Source: an uncultured Granulosicoccus sp. | GTDB taxonomy: Bacteria; Pseudomonadota; Gammaproteobacteria; Granulosicoccales; Granulosicoccaceae | Direction: 5' to 3' | Assembly: GCA_947499955.1 (NCBI GenBank) | Contig: CANMQI010000007.1 | Span: forward strand, 186,001-250,000 | Length of the DNA: 64,000 nucleotides | In this document: positions 55,001 through 63,398 of the stretch, in pieces | Layout: each line of letters starts with the position of its first letter | Numbering within the stretch: the stretch's first letter is position 1 | The notes under the pieces: model-generated | What the model was told of the DNA's origin: nothing | Database searches by the model: none | What the model saw: only the letters and a program-made list of their open reading frames with translations | Program-made: the position numbers and the translations under genes

Positions 55001-55369
55001 CTGCAAGAAGCCCTTGAGCTGCAGGGCTTGCAGGTCGTTGCCCTCAATAACAGCCGGGAAGCGCTCGCTCTTCTGCTCGATTCGGAGCAGCAGTTCGACC
55101 TTCTGATCACCGACCAGACAATGCCCGGAATGTTGGGCACGGAGTTGGCGTTGCAGGCGAAGGCACGCCTGCGTGATTTGAAGGTGATTCTGTGCACTGG
55201 ACACAGCGAGCGGATCAACGCGGACAATGCTGCAGAATTTGGTGTCGATGGTTTCCTGAAGAAACCCATCAGCATGCAGGACATGGTGATAGCCATAGAC
55301 AAGACGTCGAAACAGGTATTCCTGCATGAGTTGTCGAGCAGGACTGATCAGTCGGATCAGTCGGGTTAG
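52076..55369 (+). CDS. Soluble CBS-GAF-PAS hybrid histidine kinase with receiver
   Basis: This 1097-residue cytoplasmic sensor kinase opens with a CBS pair (about 1-125; VMQGHTLLGTLSVKDLIRAI, DLVVIDDQGRPLGLLDERDL). A GAF domain (about 150-315) and three PAS domains (about 325-440, 440-560, 565-690) follow. The HisKA box has His715 (GGVAHEFNNML) and the HATPase lies about 780-940. A Cys-rich insert, CFTEQACQECQVCH, sits in the ATPase domain. A receiver follows with Asp1013 (LITDQTMPG). The last codons lie in a 9-bp tandem repeat that contains the stop. CBS domains suggest an adenine-nucleotide or energy signal as input, which is inference. Confidence 0.93.
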   Translation: MTHSSLNLARLSYRPFSRFTPDAPLSEVAYCMVRDALEQACVMQGHTLLGTLSVKDLIRAIHQQRPSDTPVRELMCVAHRVLSQRTSIRDACTYLLEQAVGDLVVIDDQGRPLGLLDERDLLRQANSLSHETDADTTPIPAVLSDQVRSREQQTDLLSRFATTLINLPANSCDSAVNNALMQMGELVQVDRAYIFRYDFDAGIACNTYEWCASGISPQIDSLQAVPVASVPDWVSPHERAESLVVNDVESLPSSRLREILELQDIKSLVSLPIMGSDGCCGFLGFDSVRTKREYGPEDLDVLGLFARTLANHQERINAERKLANSEGHFHAFFDQTHDLLFVLSSEGDIVQCNTQAARKLDFSEEELCGEPLLHLYADENRDEAARIVSTAAAGNVEYFAIPMQTRSGQRVPVETKVAAGQWNGLPALFMVCRDLSEITASEERFSRAFQLGPMPMALSDLQHGAFLEVNEAFFHVLGYASQETIGRSVASMGLFDDQEQWDAIIRELQRTGQVENIETRLRTREGKIVYGLFNAAVLELQGRRVMISQVLDITARKIAEEALDNERIQLRTLINSQPNLVWLKDPDGVYLTCNSLFESVFGLAESDIIGKSDLDLVDKDQAELFRKNDRRAIEAGNTCINEEYLTFASNGYRGLFETSKTPIFNANEKLIGVLGISRDITDARQAEQKRRRIERELHQSHKMEALGQLSGGVAHEFNNMLAIILGYKDLLQNRLGPDIDPSMNAWLEHIDVAGVRAKELVRQLLSFSRPSEKQSKRMNLETGVRNAIVLSQSSLPSSIEIDYRLGSVVPDVQLDIGELQQMLTNLLVNARDAMDGKGRIEVTLQHVCFTEQACQECQVCHTLVEGNWVELSVADNGPGIHPEELSRIFEPFYTTKSVGKGTGLGLSMVSSAVEHNGGHIILDSRFGAGTRFRLIFPALESERTEDRPLPQQVETPSVEGLKVLVVDDEPALTEFLQEALELQGLQVVALNNSREALALLLDSEQQFDLLITDQTMPGMLGTELALQAKARLRDLKVILCTGHSERINADNAAEFGVDGFLKKPISMQDMVIAIDKTSKQVFLHELSSRTDQSDQSG

Positions 55370-55402
55370 TCGGGTTAGTCGGGTTAGTCGGGTTAGTCGG
55401 AC
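55349..55402. repeat. 9-bp tandem repeat spanning the kinase stop codon
   Basis: Six 9-mers run from 55349: CAGTCGGAT, CAGTCGGGT, three TAGTCGGGT and TAGTCGGAC. The kinase stop TAG (55367-55369) is the first three bases of the third unit. Because the unit is three codons long, copy changes before the stop would add or remove residues in frame. Confidence 0.88.
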
Positions 55403-55796
55403 ATCGAGCAGGTCGTCACCCGGGGCGGCGTCAATGCATCCACAGGCTTGTCTCTGAGCACCCTGTTGTGTGCGCCTGTGCCACCAGGCATGACTGCTGC
55501 GTGCCCGGAACGATTGTCCAGAGACTGTCGGGCCATGCCTTCGTTGACACGCACAGTTGCAGTAATCTTTGGTTCTTCGGTAGACCGGGTTTTGTCAGCA
55601 GGACCACGAGAATCGGTCGGAACTACAGACAAAGGCACTATGTTCACGCCTGTGGTAGTGGGCCCTCGACCATGTCGGTAAAACACACGGCTTGATACGT
55701 CCGGGTGTTTCGATATCGTGGAAAAAGGGTTAGGCTACGTTGCTGTGTACTGGCCCGGCGGTAGTGCAGAACCATCAAACGAGATAGAGCGCTTTC
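55403..55796. other. Intergenic region upstream of prs
   Basis: About 390 bp without a convincing gene; short frames on both strands look like chance. An imperfect hairpin AAACACACGG (55681-55690) / CCGGGTGTTT (55701-55710), one mismatch in ten, lies 87 bp before prs and may terminate or attenuate transcription. Confidence 0.5.
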
Positions 55797-56750
55797 ATGT
55801 CATTCAAGAAAATGATGATCTTCGGCGGAAACGCCAATGTGCAGTTGACGCAGGAGATTGCTGCCTATCTTCAGCAAGCCGTGGGCAAGATATCATTATC
55901 CAAGTTCAGCGATGGAGAATCCTCGCTTGAAATTCAGGAGGGCGTACGTGGTTGTGACGTCTTCATCGTACAGTCGGTGTGCGTGCCAACCAATGACAAT
56001 CTGATGGATCTGCTCATCATGGTCGATGCATTGAAACGCGCATCAGCCGAACGTATTACCGCCGTCATACCGTACTACGGATATGCCAGGCAGGATCGAC
56101 GCGTACGGTCCATTCGGGTGCCCATTACTGCAAAACTGGTTGCCAACTTGCTGAGCACAGCCGGTGTTGATCGAGTGTTGACGGTTGATGTACATTCCGA
56201 GCAGATACAGGGTTTCTTTGATATCCCGGTAGATAATGTATACGCGTCACCCTTGCTGCTGCTCGATATCTACCGCAACAAGTACCCCAATCTGATTGTG
56301 GTGTCGCCAGATGTGGGGGGCGTTGTTCGGGCGCGTTCCATTGCCAAGCAGCTCGACGATGCCGAACTGGCCATCATAGACAAACGTCGCCCCCAGGCAA
56401 ACGAAGCTCAGGTCATGCATATCATCGGCGACGTTGCGGGCAAGACTTGCGTGGTGATAGACGATATGGTCGACACGGCCGGAACCTTGTGCAAGGCCGC
56501 AAGCGCGCTGAAGAAACACGGTGCGCTCAAGGTGGTCGCCCTGGCAACTCATCCCGTTCTGTCGGGGCCTGCGCTGGATAATATCGAAGCTTCCGAACTG
56601 GATGAACTCGTGGTCACCGATACCATTCCTCTGAGCGAAAGGGCCGAGAACTGTGCCAAGATCAGGTGTCTGTCTGTAGCCAATCTGTTGGCAGAGACGA
56701 TACGTCGCATTCATTTCAACGAATCGGTCAGTTCGGTCTACATGGACTGA
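55797..56750 (+). CDS. prs: Ribose-phosphate pyrophosphokinase
   Basis: This enzyme makes 5-phosphoribosyl-1-diphosphate from ribose 5-phosphate and ATP, feeding nucleotide, His and Trp synthesis. Its 317 residues are the usual length. Early motifs are [17 protein letters not shown] and [11 protein letters not shown]. Further motifs are [32 protein letters not shown] (split) and the PRPP loop [13 protein letters not shown]. The N-terminal LMIFGG variant is slightly divergent from the E. coli form. It is not next to an ipk or pth gene as in many gammaproteobacteria, so it may be a second copy. Confidence 0.96.
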   Translation: MSFKKMMIFGGNANVQLTQEIAAYLQQAVGKISLSKFSDGESSLEIQEGVRGCDVFIVQSVCVPTNDNLMDLLIMVDALKRASAERITAVIPYYGYARQDRRVRSIRVPITAKLVANLLSTAGVDRVLTVDVHSEQIQGFFDIPVDNVYASPLLLLDIYRNKYPNLIVVSPDVGGVVRARSIAKQLDDAELAIIDKRRPQANEAQVMHIIGDVAGKTCVVIDDMVDTAGTLCKAASALKKHGALKVVALATHPVLSGPALDNIEASELDELVVTDTIPLSERAENCAKIRCLSVANLLAETIRRIHFNESVSSVYMD

Positions 56751-56907
56751 AATTCAAGGAGCTCCAGCGCGAACTGCGCAGGATTTGTCAAATGCCAACG
56801 TGTTCAGATAGGTATCAGGCAAGCGAGTTGTCGCATGGCACTGATGGCATCTGACAGCACTTCAGCTTGCCCGCGTAGCGGAACTGCAAACTGACGAGGA
56901 AGGCGAT

Positions 56908-57342
56908 ATGAACGAATACCAGGGTAAATGTCTCTGCGGCACTGTCGAGATACAGGCACAGGCCAACGATCGTGTGGGTAGCTGTCATTGCTCCGTGTGT
57001 CGACGCTGGTGTGGAGGGCCCATGTTTGCGGTGCATGCCGAAGGGCAGCCCGATATCAAGGGGGAAGAATCCATCACACGCTATCGCTCATCGGATTTCG
57101 CCGAGCGTGGCTTTTGCAGTCAGTGTGGCACTACCTTGTTCTATCACCTGTTGCCGGGGCCCTTCAGTGCCGAGGGCGCCTATATGCTGGCTGCGGGTAT
57201 GCTGGATCTTCCCGATGACATGGTCTTTGACAGTGAAATCTACATCGATTCGCAGCCGAGCTGGTATCGTTTTGACAACGCGGCTTCACGTGCGAGAATG
57301 ACCGAGAAGGAGTTTCTGCAAAGCCTCGGAATCGAGACTTGA
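56908..57342 (+). CDS. GFA-family (S-hydroxymethylglutathione synthase-like) protein
   Basis: This small zinc protein has 144 residues. The GFA metal ligands are visible as CLCGTVEI (Cys 8 and 10), CHCSVCRRW and FCSQCGTTLFY. The founding member was thought to join glutathione and formaldehyde, but most GFA proteins have no shown activity. A GAGGAAGG site lies 6 bp before the ATG. Confidence 0.92.
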   Translation: MNEYQGKCLCGTVEIQAQANDRVGSCHCSVCRRWCGGPMFAVHAEGQPDIKGEESITRYRSSDFAERGFCSQCGTTLFYHLLPGPFSAEGAYMLAAGMLDLPDDMVFDSEIYIDSQPSWYRFDNAASRARMTEKEFLQSLGIET

Positions 57343-57435
57343 GACAGGCGGGGCCCGTTGCCGGAGGTAGTGGGGTACGGCCTCTTGCGTGCAGGACCTG
57401 CGAAGATTCTGACGTCTGTCGACAGAGATTGCCCC

Positions 57436-58386
57436 ATGAAGACAACGCAGCAACGACACGCACAGCGCATACAGCGCGTCATCGACCATCTTCACAACCA
57501 TTTGGCTGACGACATCGACAGTGCCGCCGTTGCCGAAGTGGCACAGTTGTCTACCTACCACTGGCACCGCATCTATATGGCGGTGACGGGTGAAAGCGCC
57601 GTGGCTACCTTGCGGCGTATCCGCCTGCAGAGAGCGGCGACGGCATTGCTTCGCGACGATCGGCCAATTGCCGACATAGCCGCGGACTGCGGCTTCGATA
57701 ATCTGCAGGCATTCACGCGACTGTTCTCCCGCACTTACGGTCTGCCGCCAGGCAGGTTTCGCAGTGACAGCGCAAGCACTGAAGGACATCGGCCGGTGAC
57801 AGGCGCCAGCAAGCAGACCCCTTCTTTTGCGGATGCTTCATCTCCAGCGGCGGGCGAACCGGACTCGGGAAATGCCATGCCACTCGCGGACGAACAGACA
57901 GTCACTCGGCCAATCGATATTGCCCAGAGATCAGCGTTGCGTCTCGTCGGACTCTGGCATCAGGGTGACTATCACGAAATAGGGCGAGTATTCGAAAAGG
58001 TCATGGCGGCTGCGGAAATCGAATCGTGGCCGCGCAGCGACGCCTTTACCGTGGGTGTCTACTTTGACGATCCGGACGTTGTGCCGATGGAGCAGTGCCG
58101 ATCCTTTGCCGGCATCCCCGTGCCGGCAGATTTCCCCAAGCCCGAAGGGTATGACACGCAGCACGTCCCCGGCGGCCTGCATGCCAGCTGCCTGCATACC
58201 GGCCCCTACGCACTGCTATCGGATAGTTATCGCTGTCTGTATCGCGAATGGTTGCGAGGTGCAGAGTATGAAGCTCGTGATAACCCTTGTTACGAGGCCT
58301 ACCTCAATACACCGTACAACACGCCGCCAGCCGAGCTGCAGACCTTGATCTGCATGCCCCTGCAAGGCAAGCGCCGTGACTGCTGA
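57436..58386 (+). CDS. AraC-family regulator with GyrI-like effector domain
   Basis: This regulator has 316 residues from the ATG at 57436; the frame begins earlier at 57358 without support. The N-terminal AraC double helix-turn-helix spans about 5-110 (VAEVAQLSTYHWHRIYMAVT, IADIAADCGFDNLQAFTRLF). A Ser/Ala/Pro linker about 115-155 leads to a GyrI/Rob-like small-molecule-binding domain (MAAAEIESWPRSDAFTVGVY to the end). Such Rob/SoxS-like regulators often govern drug or stress responses. No obvious target gene is adjacent other than the DHA kinase behind it. Confidence 0.9.
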   Translation: MKTTQQRHAQRIQRVIDHLHNHLADDIDSAAVAEVAQLSTYHWHRIYMAVTGESAVATLRRIRLQRAATALLRDDRPIADIAADCGFDNLQAFTRLFSRTYGLPPGRFRSDSASTEGHRPVTGASKQTPSFADASSPAAGEPDSGNAMPLADEQTVTRPIDIAQRSALRLVGLWHQGDYHEIGRVFEKVMAAAEIESWPRSDAFTVGVYFDDPDVVPMEQCRSFAGIPVPADFPKPEGYDTQHVPGGLHASCLHTGPYALLSDSYRCLYREWLRGAEYEARDNPCYEAYLNTPYNTPPAELQTLICMPLQGKRRDC

Positions 58387-58587
58387 TGCACCGTGTTCGA
58401 ATGATGGTCGCAACGGGACGAGGAGGTCAGCGAAAAGCTGGCGTGGATATATAATGCCAGCAAATTCTCCCCCCGGAGTACTCCAGTACACCGTCTGTCA
58501 AACGCTTTGCCAGCACGGCTGAAAAGCTCGTTGAGTCGTACCTTGTTTCCCGATGGACCCATCCGTATCCAGTAACAGGAGTTTGCC

Positions 58588-60207
58588 ATGACCCAGTTCA
58601 TGAACAAGAAGGAAGATATTGTCACGGAGGCACTTGATGGCATTGTCGCAGCATCGGGCGGCAAGCTTGCCCGTCTCGATGGCTACCCGCATATCCGCGT
58701 GGTGATGCGTACGGATTGGGACAAGTCCAGGGTTGCACTGGTGTCGGGTGGCGGTTCGGGGCACGAGCCTGCGCATGCCGGGTTCGTGGGCAAGGGCATG
58801 TTGAGCGCGGCTGTCTGCGGTGATGTCTTTGCCTCTCCGTCTGTCGATGCGGTGTTGGCCGGTATCCTGGCGGTCACGGGGCCGGCTGGTTGCCTCTTGA
58901 TCGTCAAGAACTACACGGGCGACCGGCTCAACTTCGGCCTGGCTGCGGAACGTGCCAGGGCATTCGGTCTGGATGTCAGCATGGTGATCGTCGATGATGA
59001 CGTTGCCTTGCCCGATCTGCCGCAGGCGCGTGGTATTGCCGGTACCTTGTTCGTTCACAAGGTCGCAGGCGCGCTGGCTGAATCAGGCGCAAATCTGGAG
59101 TCGGTGACCGAGGCGGCGAACAGAGTCATTGCCGGAACCAAGAGCATTGGCATGTCGCTGGATACCTGCACTGTTCCGGGTTCTCCCAAGGAGCAGCGTA
59201 TTCCTGCAGGAATGGCCGAGCTCGGACTCGGCATTCACGGGGAGTCCGGTGTCGAACAGATTGCCTTCAGCGGTGCCACCGCCGCTATCGAGTCGGTGTT
59301 CGGCAAATTGTCAGCAGTGATGAGTGATAAACCACATGTTGCATTATTGAACAATCTTGGAGGATGCTCCGTTCTCGAGATGTCGATACTGTTGCACGCC
59401 TTGATTCAATCCTCTGCCGGAGCACAGATTTCTCATATCGTCGGCCCGGCCTCGATGATGACGTCGCTGGACATGCGAGGCTTTTCCCTGTCCGTGTTCC
59501 CCGCTGAGGCAGAAGAGCTGAAAGCCCTGACATCAGCGACGCCACTGTCGGCATGGCCGGGGGTCTGCAAACTGGCACCGCTGGAAATCGTTGCACTGCC
59601 GGACGGGCTGACGCCCATCATGCCACTGCCATCGGATCACCAGCCCACCAGAGACTTCCTGATCAACAGCTGCGAGCTTCTGATATCGCTGGAAACGGAA
59701 CTCAATGCACTGGATGCCAAGTCCGGCGATGGGGATACGGGTTCAACTCTGGCTGGCGCCTCCAGGGCGCTCATTGATGCCATGGACAGGCTGCCACTGG
59801 CTGATCACACACAGCTCTATCGTGCGCTCGGACAGGAATTGAGCCAGACCATGGGTGGTTCGTCGGGTGTTCTATTGGCGATTTTCTTTGCTGCTGCCGG
59901 AGATGCGGCGTCCAGCGGACTACCCATGCGTGAGGCCTTGCAGGCTGGCCTCAAACGAATGCAGGCAGTTGGTGGCGCGAACCTGGGCGATAGAACCCTG
60001 GTGGATGCGCTTGCTCCGGCTCTGGATGCGCTGGAGAATGGCATACAGGAAGCCGCTACTGCTGCACGCGGCGGAGCCAACCATACGGCGACAATCGTGC
60101 GAGCCAAGGCCGGGCGATCTTCATATGTGAGTGCCGAGCAACTCAAGGGGCATGTCGATCCCGGTGCGGAGGCTGTTGCTCGTCTGTTCGAGCATCTGGC
60201 TTCCTGA
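58588..60207 (+). CDS. Dihydroxyacetone kinase family protein, fused DhaK-DhaL (ATP type)
   Basis: This cytoplasmic kinase phosphorylates dihydroxyacetone or a similar keto-sugar with ATP. The DhaK domain lies at about 1-330: SGGGSGHEPAHAGFVGKGM has the His that covalently holds the substrate, and SFSGATAAIES follows. The DhaL domain (about 350-539) has the ADP-binding DAKSGDGDTGSTLAGA and TMGGSSGVLLAIFFAAAG. Fusion of both means ATP and not PTS phosphate is the donor. An AGGAG site lies 7 bp before the ATG. A ribitol-dehydrogenase-like gene lies 3 kb away, and related sugar-alcohol breakdown is possible. Confidence 0.93.
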   Translation: MTQFMNKKEDIVTEALDGIVAASGGKLARLDGYPHIRVVMRTDWDKSRVALVSGGGSGHEPAHAGFVGKGMLSAAVCGDVFASPSVDAVLAGILAVTGPAGCLLIVKNYTGDRLNFGLAAERARAFGLDVSMVIVDDDVALPDLPQARGIAGTLFVHKVAGALAESGANLESVTEAANRVIAGTKSIGMSLDTCTVPGSPKEQRIPAGMAELGLGIHGESGVEQIAFSGATAAIESVFGKLSAVMSDKPHVALLNNLGGCSVLEMSILLHALIQSSAGAQISHIVGPASMMTSLDMRGFSLSVFPAEAEELKALTSATPLSAWPGVCKLAPLEIVALPDGLTPIMPLPSDHQPTRDFLINSCELLISLETELNALDAKSGDGDTGSTLAGASRALIDAMDRLPLADHTQLYRALGQELSQTMGGSSGVLLAIFFAAAGDAASSGLPMREALQAGLKRMQAVGGANLGDRTLVDALAPALDALENGIQEAATAARGGANHTATIVRAKAGRSSYVSAEQLKGHVDPGAEAVARLFEHLAS

Positions 60208-60401
60208 TTTTTCAACAAAGTGATCCTTTGGCGGCTGGAACTGGTCAGTCGGAGGGAGGTAAACGCGTATCTAGGCTGAACATGAGCCCGGATGGGGGGC
60301 TTGCTGGTGTTCAAAGTGCTGCGTTGATCAGCTCATCCTGTCGATCAGTTCAACGTGAACGTCGATCGGCCACAGAGTCCGAGCTGCTTCACAAGCTCGA
60401 T

Positions 60402-61610
60402 TCAGTCCGCCGCCAGAGTATCCGTTCTCTGCGCCCCCTTGCGGTTGCGCAACAAATGATGGAGCAGGGCGACCACGGCCAGAGTCAGGCCGAAGATTGC
60501 CACACCATGCCAGCCTGCATGGCTCATGACCTTGACGCCCAGCGCAGACCCCATGGCTGCGGCGATGTAGTAACCCAGCATGTAGACCGCGTTCATCCGG
60601 CTTTGCGCGTCAGGGTCGATGGAAAATACCCGTACCTGATTGGGTATCTGTGCACCGAAGACACCCAGATCCAGCAGGATGACTCCCACAATCAGTCCGG
60701 CAATACTGTCGCCCCAGGACAATAGAACCAGAAAGGCGCTGGCAACCAGAGACAGCGCAACCGTAATGATGCGGACAGGGCCGATGCTGTCGACCAGGCG
60801 TCCAGCCAGTTTCGCGCCAAAGATGCCGGCAAGTCCCACCAGACCAAACAAGCCAGCCTGTTGCACGCCATAGTTCATCGGCTCCCCGGTGACATGAATG
60901 GCCAGTGTGGCCCACAGTGCATTGAAAGCGGCAAACCATAGCGCACCGGTCAAGGCTGATTCGCGCAGCAGCTTGTGCCGCTGGAGGAGGCCGAACATGG
61001 ACCCGATCAATGCAAGGTAAGGCAGTGAGACCTTGGGTTTGTTGGTGGGAAGGTAGATTCTCAGCAGAATGCCGAACAGTGCTGCCAGCAGTGCCGCAAA
61101 CAGGAAAACCGAACGCCAGCCGAAATACTCGGCAATCGAACCGCTGATGGTTCGTGAGATGAGGATACCGATGGTCAGCCCGGTCATCAGGGTACCCATG
61201 GTCCTGCCGCGGTTTTCCGGGGAGGAGAGTGAGGCTCCCAGTGGAATCAGCTGTTGGGTGATGTTGGCGCCGAGCCCGACAACAAAACAGGCGGCCAGCA
61301 GCACGCCGAAGTTCGGTGCAATCCAGACCGCCATGAGAGCCATGGTCAGCAGGACAGACAGGTAGCTGATCAGGTCGCGTCGGCTCAGGCTGTCACCCAG
61401 TGGCGAGATCAGCAGAATGGCTGTTGCGTAGCCCAGTTGCGAGGCTGAGGGTATCAGTCCCCGGTGGTCATCGCTCAGCCCGAAGCTCTCGCCCATCGAG
61501 GGGAGCAGTGGCTGGTTGTAGTACAGGGTGGCCGCCGTTGTACAAATGGCGGTAGCCATGAGCAGGACGAGTGCGTCTGGTAAAGGAGGAGTGTGCGGGG
61601 TGTCAGTCAT
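60402..61610 (-). CDS. MFS transporter
   Basis: This inner-membrane secondary transporter has 402 residues from the ATG at 61610 and 12 predicted helices. The frame from 61688 would add 26 unlikely residues. The helix 1-2 region reads ICTTAATLYYNQPLLPSMGE, a form seen in the YfcJ-like/CynX-side efflux MFS group. The following loop motif is GYATAILLISPLGDSLSRRDL. It is probably a drug or metabolite exporter. It is divergent from a LysR gene 180 bp away, so LysR control is likely. Confidence 0.9.
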   Translation of the reverse strand: MTDTPHTPPLPDALVLLMATAICTTAATLYYNQPLLPSMGESFGLSDDHRGLIPSASQLGYATAILLISPLGDSLSRRDLISYLSVLLTMALMAVWIAPNFGVLLAACFVVGLGANITQQLIPLGASLSSPENRGRTMGTLMTGLTIGILISRTISGSIAEYFGWRSVFLFAALLAALFGILLRIYLPTNKPKVSLPYLALIGSMFGLLQRHKLLRESALTGALWFAAFNALWATLAIHVTGEPMNYGVQQAGLFGLVGLAGIFGAKLAGRLVDSIGPVRIITVALSLVASAFLVLLSWGDSIAGLIVGVILLDLGVFGAQIPNQVRVFSIDPDAQSRMNAVYMLGYYIAAAMGSALGVKVMSHAGWHGVAIFGLTLAVVALLHHLLRNRKGAQRTDTLAAD

Positions 61611-61790
61611 GTGGATTGGCAGGGCTGGTTGCGAGCATTGTCGGAGACCTGGAAAGGCAAGGCACCGTTGTGGCGCTTCGACATTCATCTCCGGTTTTCA
61701 GCGCCTTGGCGGCGTCGAGTCACTGCAACATAGAGGGAATGTACAGATAAGAGAAATGTTAATATCTGATGGTATTTATACAAATCAGGT

Positions 61791-62729
61791 ATGAATGAGC
61801 TGATGGAGATTCGTGTTCTCAGGACCTTTGTGGCCGTCGCACGAATGCAGGGGTTTTCAGCGGCTGCGAGACAGCTGAATACGGTGCAGCCTGCCGTCAG
61901 TCGCCAGATATCCGATCTGGAGTCAGAACTCGGTGTCAGCCTGTTCAACCGCAGCACGCGTGATGTGCGTATTACCGCCGCCGGCGAAATGCTGCTGAAA
62001 GAGGCTGAAGAAATCCTGGCTCATGAGGATCGTGCTCGCAAGCTGGTGCAGCGTGCCGGACGGGGCCAGCTCGGGCGATTGCGTATCGGCTTTCTCGGTT
62101 CGGCTTGTCAGTCCTTTCTTCCCCGGCTGGTATGGCGATATTCTGCGGAGTATCCCGATGTGCAGATCTCATTGTCGGAAATGCCCGCCGTTGATCAGCT
62201 ACAAGCGCTCAACGAGGGTCGCCTGGATATTTCGCTGGCCCGTGGCCTGCAATCCTCGGCGCCAGAGCGCATCAGAAGCATCGATGTCTACACTGATCGA
62301 CTGATGGCGTTCGTCCCGCAGAGTCACCCGCTAGCGTCGGAAAAAAGGATCTCACTGGAAGAATTGGCCAATGAGCCCTTCGTGTTGTACAACCGGTCCG
62401 GATCGACGACCTTGTTTGATCTAGCCATCAGCGTCTGCCGTACGGCCGGGTTTTCACCGGAGATCATTCAGCAGGCCAATACCATGCAGACCATGTTGAC
62501 CAGTGTGGCTTCCTGTCTGGGTGTTGCCATCGCACCCGCTTGCGTCTGCAAGCTGGATATGACCGGCTGCCGGGGCTTGCAGTTTCGAGAAAGAATGCCC
62601 CCGATCCCGTTCAAGCTGCACTACCAGTCCAGTGATGCCGAACCGACAACCGCCGCTTTTGTGCAACTGGTCGAGGCGGCTCGCAAGGAAATTCGAGACG
62701 AGATGAATGCATCGCGGAAGAGGCCTTGA
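61791..62729 (+). CDS. LysR-family transcriptional regulator
   Basis: This 312-residue regulator has an N-terminal winged helix-turn-helix (RTFVAVARMQGFSAAARQLN, about 11-30) and a C-terminal two-lobed effector domain. Start may be the ATG at 61791 or 61803. It is divergent from the MFS gene, the standard LysR-target arrangement, and is probably activated by a transported compound. Neighbouring downstream is a small membrane-protein gene on the other strand. Confidence 0.92.
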   Translation: MNELMEIRVLRTFVAVARMQGFSAAARQLNTVQPAVSRQISDLESELGVSLFNRSTRDVRITAAGEMLLKEAEEILAHEDRARKLVQRAGRGQLGRLRIGFLGSACQSFLPRLVWRYSAEYPDVQISLSEMPAVDQLQALNEGRLDISLARGLQSSAPERIRSIDVYTDRLMAFVPQSHPLASEKRISLEELANEPFVLYNRSGSTTLFDLAISVCRTAGFSPEIIQQANTMQTMLTSVASCLGVAIAPACVCKLDMTGCRGLQFRERMPPIPFKLHYQSSDAEPTTAAFVQLVEAARKEIRDEMNASRKRP

Positions 62730-62747
62730 AGAAGCTCCCAAAGCCCC

Positions 62748-62894
62748 TCATTGACCGATAGGTAGCACCAGCAGGATCAACCACCACAGGCCCAGGGCGA
62801 TCAGTATCGTCGGTATATGGCCTATACCGATCTTGCCGTGAAAGCGATGTACATCCTGTCGGTCAGGTTGAAGGACGAGTTCCTTGTTGTTCAT
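62748..62894 (-). CDS. Small single-pass membrane protein (48 aa)
   Basis: This short reading frame gives 48 residues: a polar N-terminus (MNNKELVLQPDRQDVHRFHG) and one membrane helix, IPTILIALGLWWLILLVLPIG. An ACGGAG ribosome site lies 9 bp before the ATG, and the stop is 18 bp from the LysR stop on the opposite strand. I do not know a family. The signal and helix make it a plausible real gene. Confidence 0.55.
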   Translation of the reverse strand: MNNKELVLQPDRQDVHRFHGKIGIGHIPTILIALGLWWLILLVLPIGQ

Positions 62895-63398
62895 GATTGA
62901 CACTCCGTTCCGTTGCATTTCCTGCCTGTCATCCTGGATGCGCTTGCCGGCGTGGCTGGTGAACGGCTACCGGCATGGCCGGTGACTATTCACTACCTGC
63001 GAAGCGGTCTCGCCTGCGTGCTCGCCCTGACGTGTTCTGTCGGGCAAGGCGGTTACGAAAAACAGCGCACCCCTGGTGGGTTGATGACAAAAGGGTCGTG
63101 ACGGCTACATTTCAATGATGCATCACGTCGATGTGGGGCAGGGAGTATCCCCACAATACTTTGGGTGAGGACTGGACTTTCGTAGGGTGGTGCTCAGCAC
63201 CTGTCAGAATCGATAACGCATGATCCGGGCCCTTTCGCCGATATCGACTCTCGTCGTGCGATCACTCAGCCTGGAGCTGCAAGAACATCGCGCTCATGGC
63301 GGCGCATTGCCATGGATTCCAGCTAGTGTGATAGAACTGAATCCTGCACAGTCGTTGCAGCACGTCTGCACAGTCGATGCACCACACTCGAGGTTGAA
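62895..63398. other. Intergenic region before the SDR gene
   Basis: About 500 bp without a convincing gene. It holds a hairpin GTGGGG (63133-63138) / CCCCAC (63149-63154) and a 13-bp palindrome GGTGCT-C-AGCACC (63189-63201), which may be an operator of the SDR gene or its neighbours. Confidence 0.5.

Noticed and set aside
55393-55686. 97-residue frame on the minus strand upstream of prs, and overlapping plus-strand frames
   Set aside because: No ribosome site, no recognisable motif, frames on both strands compete and part of it reads through the 9-bp repeat.
63133-63201. Possible riboswitch before the SDR gene
   Set aside because: Two small hairpins only; no match to a riboswitch consensus that I can recognise.
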